NCBI RefSeq assembly: GCF_000283155.1
Contig: NW_004454181.1
Span: 23,203,163 to 23,267,162 of the forward strand
Direction of reading: 5' to 3'
DNA length: 64,000 bases
Source: Ceratotherium simum simum
Taxonomy: Eukaryota; Chordata; Mammalia; Perissodactyla; Rhinocerotidae
Shown here: positions 58,061 through 64,000 of the stretch, in pieces
Layout: each line of letters begins with the position of its first letter
Position numbering within the stretch: the stretch's first letter is position 1
The notes under the pieces: model-generated
Database searches by the model: none
What the model was told of the DNA's origin: nothing
The model's input: the letters and a program-made list of their open reading frames with translations, nothing else
Made by a program: the position numbers and the translations under genes

Positions 58061-58599
58061 CCCCTTCTAGTGGGGTTTCCCCAACCTCTCCCAATTATAT
58101 ACTACTGGCACAATCTTTGCCACTTCTACCTACTCTACTACAATTTACTCGGGTTTTGTTTTTTTTTTAAATCAATTCACTTTCTTAAATTGAAATTTAT
58201 TTAATTACATTTATTTCAAAAGGAAACATTAAACACCATAAATGGAAAATCAGTACTATTTGTGATAAAAAACTAATAAATAAAAAACCCAAAGAAATGA
58301 AAATTTAACAATGTTATCAGATTTTAGCCAGATACTCCTGCCTCCCCCCGACTAGGAGTTTCAAGTCTGCTCTCTCTTTGTCAAGAAGAGAGATATGGGC
58401 AACCAACCGAGACCCTCCATCTGAGGTAATCAGAAGAAACCAAAGAGAGTTGAAAACAAAAATGTTCTCTCCACATGATTCAATGCTACTTAATGCAAAG
58501 TCTCTGAGCTACCTGAGATCATCTTAGGTACCACTTAAAATCACTTTTATACTGGCACACTTAGGGAAACACTGCTCCAGTCACTTAAGTCTCCAGAAA

Positions 58600-59340
58600 C
58601 TTCTGTGAGGTGAAGTGTGTTTCATGTTGTGTTGCCTGGCTTCTTGTAGGTCGCAGCAATTAAAAGATATACAGAGAAAAGACTATCTACACATACACAG
58701 CCTGAGGCTGGAAGGCTGAAAAATACTGCAGGTCGCCTTCTTGCAAAGATTAATATGGCTGCTCCTGCCCTTTCCCACTTCTCTTTGGAACAGTGACTCT
58801 GTGGAAAACAGAAATCAATTTTCCCTAATTGAGGGACTAAATCTTTCCAAAGAGACTTTCTTGGGCAGCGAGACAAGACAGCAAGAGGCATGATCACATT
58901 CCAGATACACTGCTGTTCGGGCAGGAACACTATCTTAAAAAAAGAAAAAAAATCTGTAGTCATTGTCTGTGCCCAGCGCTTCTTCTTGGCTGGGTTCAAC
59001 TGGTAGGTCATTACAACAAGGGTGAGATAATCTCCTGTACTACACACCGCTACTCCCATCAGAGGGTGAAATATCACCCCGTCCGGCTCTAATCATTGAG
59101 GGTCCCGCTCGGGCAGAGCCCCGTCGCTAAATCTCCCCGAACGCAGATGGCCACAGTCATTACAGAGCGACCAATTAAGGCCTTTTGACAGCTTGTGGTA
59201 AAGTCGGAGCAATTATTTAGGGGCCATTATGCTCCTCCGGTCCTTATTAGAAAGTGCATTTACACAAAATCAGAGCTGTTGCCTTATTTCACCACACTTC
59301 TTCTCGGATGAGGACATTCCATAAAGGCATAGAATTTTAG
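58600..59340. promoter_or_regulatory. Candidate conserved non-coding cluster
   Basis: Repeat-free sequence. The densest part, 59100-59290, has cgcagatggccacagtcatt, gaccaattaaggccttttga, gcaattatttaggggccatt and aaaatcagagctgttgcctt: E-box, homeodomain and MEF2-like cores close together, with preserved CpGs. This is the window's most enhancer-like stretch by eye. Confidence 0.4.
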
Positions 59341-59364
59341 AGCTGGAAGGGACTTTAGAGGAAG

Positions 59365-59640
59365 ATGATGACGGTTATGATGATGACAGTTATCGGGAAC
59401 AATTACCGAGCCCCTGCTCACACACAGAGCTCCCTGCTTCATATACATCACCTCTGACACCTACAACAACATGACAAGTGAGGTATTATGGCCCCATTTT
59501 ATAGAAGAAGATACCACGAGGCTCAGAGCGAGTGATGTGACCTGAAAGGAACAGTTTATAAATGATGAAGCCAAGGTCTACAACCCAACCCTGCCTGACT
59601 GTAAAAGAGCAGGCTCTTCCTACTGCAGCTAACCCCGTCT
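59365..59640 (-). repeat. MIR SINE relic
   Basis: Antisense MIR: ccattttatagaagaagata, cacgaggctcagagcgagtg, aagagcaggctcttcctact. Confidence 0.75.
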
Positions 59641-59934
59641 CTGCCTCACTTCAGTCAGTCCCTCCATTCTACCCAGAGGGGAATTCGGAGGGCCAGAGAA
59701 GTTAAATGTCTTCCCCAGAATCATACAGTGAGTCTGTGACACAGCGTTTTCCACCCTGGGAGTTTCCCCCAGCTTCATAAGTTCTAGGGCAGGGATGGCA
59801 AACAGGCTTCATCAAAGTGCTTACGCTCATGGGTTTGTAATGGATACCTAAAGCTGTGTTAAGAAAGACTCTGAGGCTATACCCTGGCTCAGCATGAAAG
59901 TGCGAGGGCTGAGAAGTGATGTCTGCACTGAAGC

Positions 59935-60085
59935 AGCAGGGAGGCAGCAGCCCTAATGGCACATACTCATCATTCCTATTCCATGGCTGCTTTGATTGTA
60001 AAGCAATAGAGAATTGCTTATGTCCCTATTACTCTGAATTTAATGATGAGTCAGAGCCATCCAACAACAGGTGAGGCTGATTCCG
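59935..60085. promoter_or_regulatory. Candidate conserved non-coding element
   Basis: Unique text with ttccatggctgctttgattg, gagaattgcttatgtcccta and gaatttaatgatgagtcaga (homeodomain core beside an AP-1-like tgagtca). Confidence 0.3.
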
Positions 60086-60659
60086 AAGGAAGCCCCCCCC
60101 GCCTTTTCAGTGTAAGGCTTTAAGCGGGTGTTAGAGGAGCACTTATCAGGTGGATTCTGTGTCCCTGGCCCACATCCCCTCAGCATTTGCTCTCCCCACG
60201 TCTGCTGGCCTGTTTCCACCTGCCAGCCCCTGCCTCTGCCTGGGGATCTGTGCCCACATGATGGACCTCAACTAAGAACTGCGGTGTGGGTGGCTAACCG
60301 CCCCAGCTCCCTCGGTCCTCAGGTGGGATAACCCTGAGCACGCGCTCCGTGCTGGCTCCCAGAACTCCCAGTGGGATCACGCGTAGTTGCTGGCAGGTCA
60401 CAGGCACCCTTACTAGCTGCTCCCCTTCCCGTTCTCACTTCCTCACTCTCTTGCTAATGTTTCCCGAAATCTCCTCCCAAGTTAACTACTTGCACTCAAA
60501 TCCTGTCTCAGGATCTGCTTCAGGAAACACAAACTAAGATAAATTCCAAGTAGCAGGTAAGACTTAGAGGATCTGCAAGATGACTGTGTGACTCTTTGAA
60601 GCTGACAGTGATGACTTCAGCTCAGCAACATATTGTTCTTTGGTGGCCGGTTTCTATAA

Positions 60660-60905
60660 GTAATGGTTACTACACGTGTGGTACTCATCCATCTATGCCA
60701 GGCACTAACCCAAGGACTTTATTCATCTCATCTTCACAAATACTCCACGAGGCAGGTCATGATTAGTGTCCCCGTTTTACAGATGAGGAAACTGGGGCAC
60801 AGAGAGGTTCAGTAACTTTCCCCAGGTCCACACAGATAGTAAGTGGCAGATCTTGGATTTAATCTAGTCAGACTGGCCCCACAGTCTGTAGTCTTCTTTG
60901 TTAAA
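60660..60905 (-). repeat. MIR SINE relic
   Basis: Antisense MIR, long: tgccaggcactaacccaagg, acagatgaggaaactggggc, cagatagtaagtggcagatc. Confidence 0.9.
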
Positions 60906-61050
60906 CTTTTTTGTTAAATTAAGAATCATTTTGAACATATTAAAAAAGTAGAACAACGAACCCCCTCATCGACCCATCACTCAGCTTCAGAAACTCCTGG
61001 TCACTCATGTTTCATCCTTGCCCCTGCCAACTCGATGATATTGGCGCTAA
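60906..61050 (-). repeat. LINE 3' UTR relic (L1M-like)
   Basis: Text like attttgaacatattaaaaaa, gacccatcactcagcttcag, ctcatgtttcatccttgccc resembles the 3' UTR part seen at 7.9-8.1 kb. Confidence 0.5.
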
Positions 61051-61344
61051 TGGAATCTGTGCTCACAACCATCCTGCTGTTAGAGGAGAAAAGCCAGGGA
61101 ATTTATGTGGAAGGATATTGCAACTCCCACTGGAACACCGTGTTACACTGTGTTACATTGCCAAGGTGTGAGAACCTGACCCTTCTGTCTTAGAGTCCTA
61201 GAGATGCCATAATAAGGTACCACAAACTGGGTGGCATGCATCCCTCTCCCAAGAACTGTCCCAATGAGTTATCTTAATGTTGGACACACAGGATCCTGTC
61301 AGGAAATACTTGTTGATTATCTCACTGGACTCCCCCGAAAGCCA

Positions 61345-61490
61345 CTACAAGGAGGGCGGGGCAGATATCATCAATTCTGGTGTTATCAGAGGAGAAACTG
61401 AGGCCCAGGGAAGGGAAGGCCTTGCCCCAAGTCTCTCAGCCTGTGAGGTCTGAGTGAGGACCAGAACTCAGAGCCTGTGCTTCCCAGGGT
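61345..61490 (-). repeat. MIR SINE relic
   Basis: Antisense MIR: cagaggagaaactgaggccc, agggaagggaaggccttgcc. Confidence 0.65.
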
Positions 61491-61508
61491 CCTGTGTATG
61501 CCCTGCTG

Positions 61509-61509
<1 letters not shown>

Positions 61510-61542
<33 letters not shown>
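61510..61542 (+). repeat. (AC)16 microsatellite
   Basis: Sixteen perfect ac/ca units; likely polymorphic. Confidence 0.97.
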
Positions 61543-61544
<2 letters not shown>

Positions 61545-61681
61545 ATTCCCTGGGGCCTGTAGCCCTCTTGGTTCCAGTGTTGAAATGGAGCCTCTCCCTC
61601 CTGTCTGGTCTCAAGGGCAGTTAGGACTGAGGATGCCTCTACCTGGCAGGTTCTGGCAAGGAGGAGTTGTGCTCAGGGAAG

Positions 61682-62121
61682 TTGTTGTGGGTTGAATTGT
61701 GTCCCCCAAAAAGATATGCTGAAGTCCTAACCCTTAGTACCTGTGAATGTGACCTTACTTGGAAATAGGGTCTTTGCAGATGTAATCAAATTAAGATGAG
61801 GTCATGCGGGTTAGGGTGAGCCCTAATCCAATGACTGGTATCCTTTATAAGAGGGAAATTTGGACACACCAGGAGGCGGCCATGTAACGATGGAGGGAGA
61901 GATTGGAGTGATGTGTCCACACTCCAAGAAACACCAAGGATTGCCAGCAACACCAGAAGCTAAGGAGAGGCAAGGCCGGATCCTCCCCTAGACCCTGCAG
62001 AGAGCATGGCCCTGCCAACACCTTGATTTCGGACTTCTAGCCTCCAGAACTGTGAGGCTAAACTTCTTTAAGCCACGCAGTTTGTGGTACCTTGTTACGG
62101 CAGCCCTAGGACACTAAGACA
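61682..62121 (+). mobile_element. MaLR-type solo LTR-like relic
   Basis: Well preserved: starts tgttgtgggttgaattgtgt, contains cttacttggaaatagggtct and tcggacttctagcctccaga, and ends ctaagaca, giving TG...CA termini. No internal retroviral sequence is present. Confidence 0.7.
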
Positions 62122-62149
62122 GAAGGGTAAGGTTCTCACACCTTGGCAT

Positions 62150-63195
62150 CGTAACAGTGACACAGCAAGAACATGGCCCCAGTCCAGGTCCTTGCTGTCC
62201 TTTGTCTGGACCACTGCAGTCAACGGCCAACTGCAGTAGCCACGGCTGCTGTCGCTGCTTCCACTCTGTCCCTCTTCAGTTAAGTCTGCACGAAGCAGTT
62301 CAGGTGGTTTCCCAAAAGAGAAGTAAATTGCATCTTGTCACCCTTCCATTTCCTTGCTTAAAACTCTTCAATGGCTTCCCATGGCTCTTGAAGAGGTCCA
62401 AAATCCTGACGAGGGATGACAAGGCTGTGTGTGCATGGTCGGCCCTGCCCACTCTCCAGCCTCGTCTTGCCCCTCCCTTCCTTACTGCCCCCTGCCATGC
62501 CATCTTTTTTTGTTTTTTTTTGTGAGTAAGATCAGCCCTGAGCTAACATCCATGCCAATCCTCCTCTTTTTGCTGAGTGAGACTGGCTCTGAGCTAACAT
62601 CTATTGCCAATCCTCCTCCTTTTTTTCCCCAAAGCCCCAGTAGATAGTTGTATGTCATAGTTGCACATCCTTCTAGTTGCTGTATGTGGGATGCCACCTC
62701 AGCATGGCTGGAGAAGCGGTGTGTCGGTGCACGCCCAGGATCCGAACCCGGGCTGCCAGTAGCGGAGCGCGTGCACTTAATCGCTAAGCCACGGGGCCGG
62801 CCCCCCGTGCCATCTTTTTCAGGTGTCTGAAGGCCCCATGATGACCTCTTCAGCCTCAGGGTCTCTGTCCAAGCTGGTTCTTCTGCCTGGCTTGCCGAGA
62901 TCCCATGCCCCTCCACAAATTCCCCCTAGTTAACTCCTGTTCATCCTTCAGATCTTGGCTCAAACTTCAACTCCTCACTAAAGCCTTTCCTGAACTCGCG
63001 GACCAGAGCAGGTCCCTAGGGCAGATTGTCACGGAGCCCTGGAACTTGTCCTTCACACCATTCGGCTCAGGTCATCGTTCCATATTCGTGGAATTACTTC
63101 CTCTGTCTCCCTCAACTCTAAGCTCCAGGACGGTGAGCTCTGCTCACCAGTGTGTCCCTCTGCGTGCCTAGAGCCAGAGATCTGCAAATCCCTGC
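62150..63195 (+). repeat. L2 LINE relic split by an ERE
   Basis: Left part 62150-62509 (taaaactcttcaatggcttc, aggtccaaaatcctgacgag). Right part 62808-63195 (tcatccttcagatcttggct, ctaaagcctttcctgaactc). The two parts join in L2 order once the SINE is removed. Confidence 0.85.
62498..62819 (-). mobile_element. ERE SINE (long form) with 12-bp TSD in L2
   Basis: SINE body 62510-62807, flanked by tgccatcttttt at 62498-62509 and 62808-62819. It has both tail units, the ttctagttgctgtatgtggg core and a complete tRNA-like head ending ggggccggcccc. Confidence 0.97.
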
Positions 63196-63227
63196 TGAAT
63201 CCATATGCCTTCCTCCTCCTTCCTTTC

Positions 63228-63258
63228 ATTTGATTTGATTTGATTTGATTTGATTTCC
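63228..63258 (+). repeat. (TTTGA)6 pentanucleotide repeat
   Basis: Six perfect tttga units inside an MIR-like relic. Confidence 0.93.
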
Positions 63259-63425
63259 CTGTGAAGGAAGCAGGTCACGGTTCATCATCCTCAAGACGAG
63301 AGAAGTCAAGCTCAGAAGACGTTGTTTCTGGTCCAAGGTTACACAGCCAGCAAGGTAAGTGATGAAGACAGGACTCAAATCCAGTTCAGTCTGTTCAGGA
63401 ACCTCTGCTCTAGTGCTGTGTGTAA
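63259..63425 (-). repeat. MIR SINE relic
   Basis: Antisense MIR: gaagtcaagctcagaagacg, aaggttacacagccagcaag, then aggactcaaatccagttcag. Confidence 0.7.
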
Positions 63426-64000
63426 TCAAATTAATTCCCAAGTAGAACACCAGAGTTTCAATCTCTGGTGCCATCGAGCCTTGCAGAGACACCTGCTGAG
63501 AAGCATCAAAACAAAGGAGCTCTGTGTGTCCCACGCTCTGGCAGGACACAGAGCGTGTGGGAGAGGGCCCCATGGACTGGCCTGCGAGGGAAGAGGAGGA
63601 GAAGAGGAGGAGGGAAGTAAGGAGCAAGTCACAAACTAGATAAATCAGCATTGCCCCTGTGTCACTGTTGGTGCTCTGGCCTCCAGGGGTGTTAATAATG
63701 CAGAGGCTGTGGTGGGAGAGGCTGCCCTCCACACACTCGGGCTGGCTTCTGGGAGCTGTAGATGCCCTGGGTTTTGTCATGTCTCAGCTCCACCTGGCTT
63801 CTGGCTGTTCAAGTGCCACAGCTCATCTGTTCCTACGATTGATTTATTCACTTGTAAGTCTCAGTTATTCAAAGGCACTGCCAACCCATTTGGAGGAGGG
63901 GAGGGCTCATGGTAGTCAAAGTGTCACCCTTTGTCCTGTTTTGATACTCAGGTGTTGCTAGCTAAAGGAAAACTGTTAAGATGAGGTGGACCCTCCTCTT
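63426..64000. other. Intronic sequence, no recognised element
   Basis: No gene or named repeat seen. The 184-codon minus-strand frame that covers part of it (63226-63780) starts in the pentanucleotide/MIR region and has no domain. Confidence 0.4.

Larger units (their letters stand above)
5031..64000 (-). other. GALNT10: GALNT10 gene span, 3' part (exons 5-12)
   Basis: The gene runs right to left and leaves the window at its 5' side. Eight coding exons total 1,244 bp including the stop. Introns, in transcript order after exon 5, are 3,960, 5,738, 13,868, 4,419, 3,207, 5,320 and 485 bp; the intron before exon 5 exceeds 18.7 kb. GALNT enzymes are Golgi type II membrane proteins that start mucin-type O-glycosylation by moving GalNAc from UDP-GalNAc to Ser/Thr; GALNT10 is known to prefer peptides that already carry GalNAc. 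The signal anchor, stem and start of the GT-A fold must lie on upstream exons outside the window. Assignment to GALNT10 rather than a paralogue rests on near-identity to the human protein as I recall it. Residue numbers in the exon entries assume the 603-residue human length and are approximate. The left limit is the preferred poly(A) site, which is uncertain. Confidence 0.93.

Noticed and set aside
62482..62916. 144-codon minus-strand frame
   Set aside because: It is translated ERE SINE plus L2 sequence; similar peptides (SATGSPGSDPGRAPTHR) recur at other EREs.
63226..63780. 184-codon minus-strand frame
   Set aside because: It ends in the translated pentanucleotide repeat (SNQIK-type tail) and crosses an MIR relic, so it is a chance frame.

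Overview
The window is vertebrate, and almost certainly perissodactyl, nuclear DNA; horse is the best guess. The evidence is eight clear copies of the tRNA-derived equine repetitive element (ERE) SINE, five of them with target-site duplications of 10-17 bp. L1, L2, MIR, MER5, Tigger and MaLR-like relics fill the rest, as is normal for a placental mammal. Only about 2% of the window is coding.

There is one protein-coding gene, on the minus strand: the 3' two thirds of GALNT10 (polypeptide N-acetylgalactosaminyltransferase 10). Eight exons encode about 414 residues, corresponding to roughly residues 190-603 of a 603-residue protein. Every splice site is GT-AG and all phases join cleanly. By analogy with the 12-exon human gene these are exons 5-12. 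They hold most of the catalytic domain (metal-binding DSH and partner His, Gal/GalNAc-T motif) and the whole C-terminal ricin-type lectin domain. The first four exons lie beyond the right edge, so the intron upstream of exon 5 is longer than 18.7 kb.

Layout. 1-5 kb: downstream flank with L2/MIR relics, a 32-bp tandem repeat at the very edge and a CTCF-type motif at 2255. 5-7.2 kb: probable 3' UTR and last exon. 7.2-21.2 kb: exons 12 to 8, with an old antisense L1, two ERE SINEs, and a CpG-rich block with a second CTCF-type motif near 19.9 kb. 21.2-35.1 kb: a 13.9-kb intron rich in MIR/L2 plus unique stretches that look like conserved non-coding DNA. 35.1-45.3 kb: exons 7, 6 and 5. 45.3-57.2 kb: a tower of nested transposons, in which an ERE sits in a near-full-length but dead L1 that itself split an older L1, next to three further L1 pieces carrying three more EREs. 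57.2-64 kb: unique sequence, MIRs, a MaLR-like LTR, and an L2 split by an ERE.

I found no previously undescribed gene system. The points most worth checking are the intragenic CpG block with its CTCF motif, several candidate conserved non-coding elements, the choice of poly(A) site, and the nested ERE/L1 history. Repeat boundaries are by eye, generally within about 10-30 bp, and repeat subfamily names are my recognition of consensus-like text, not the output of a search.
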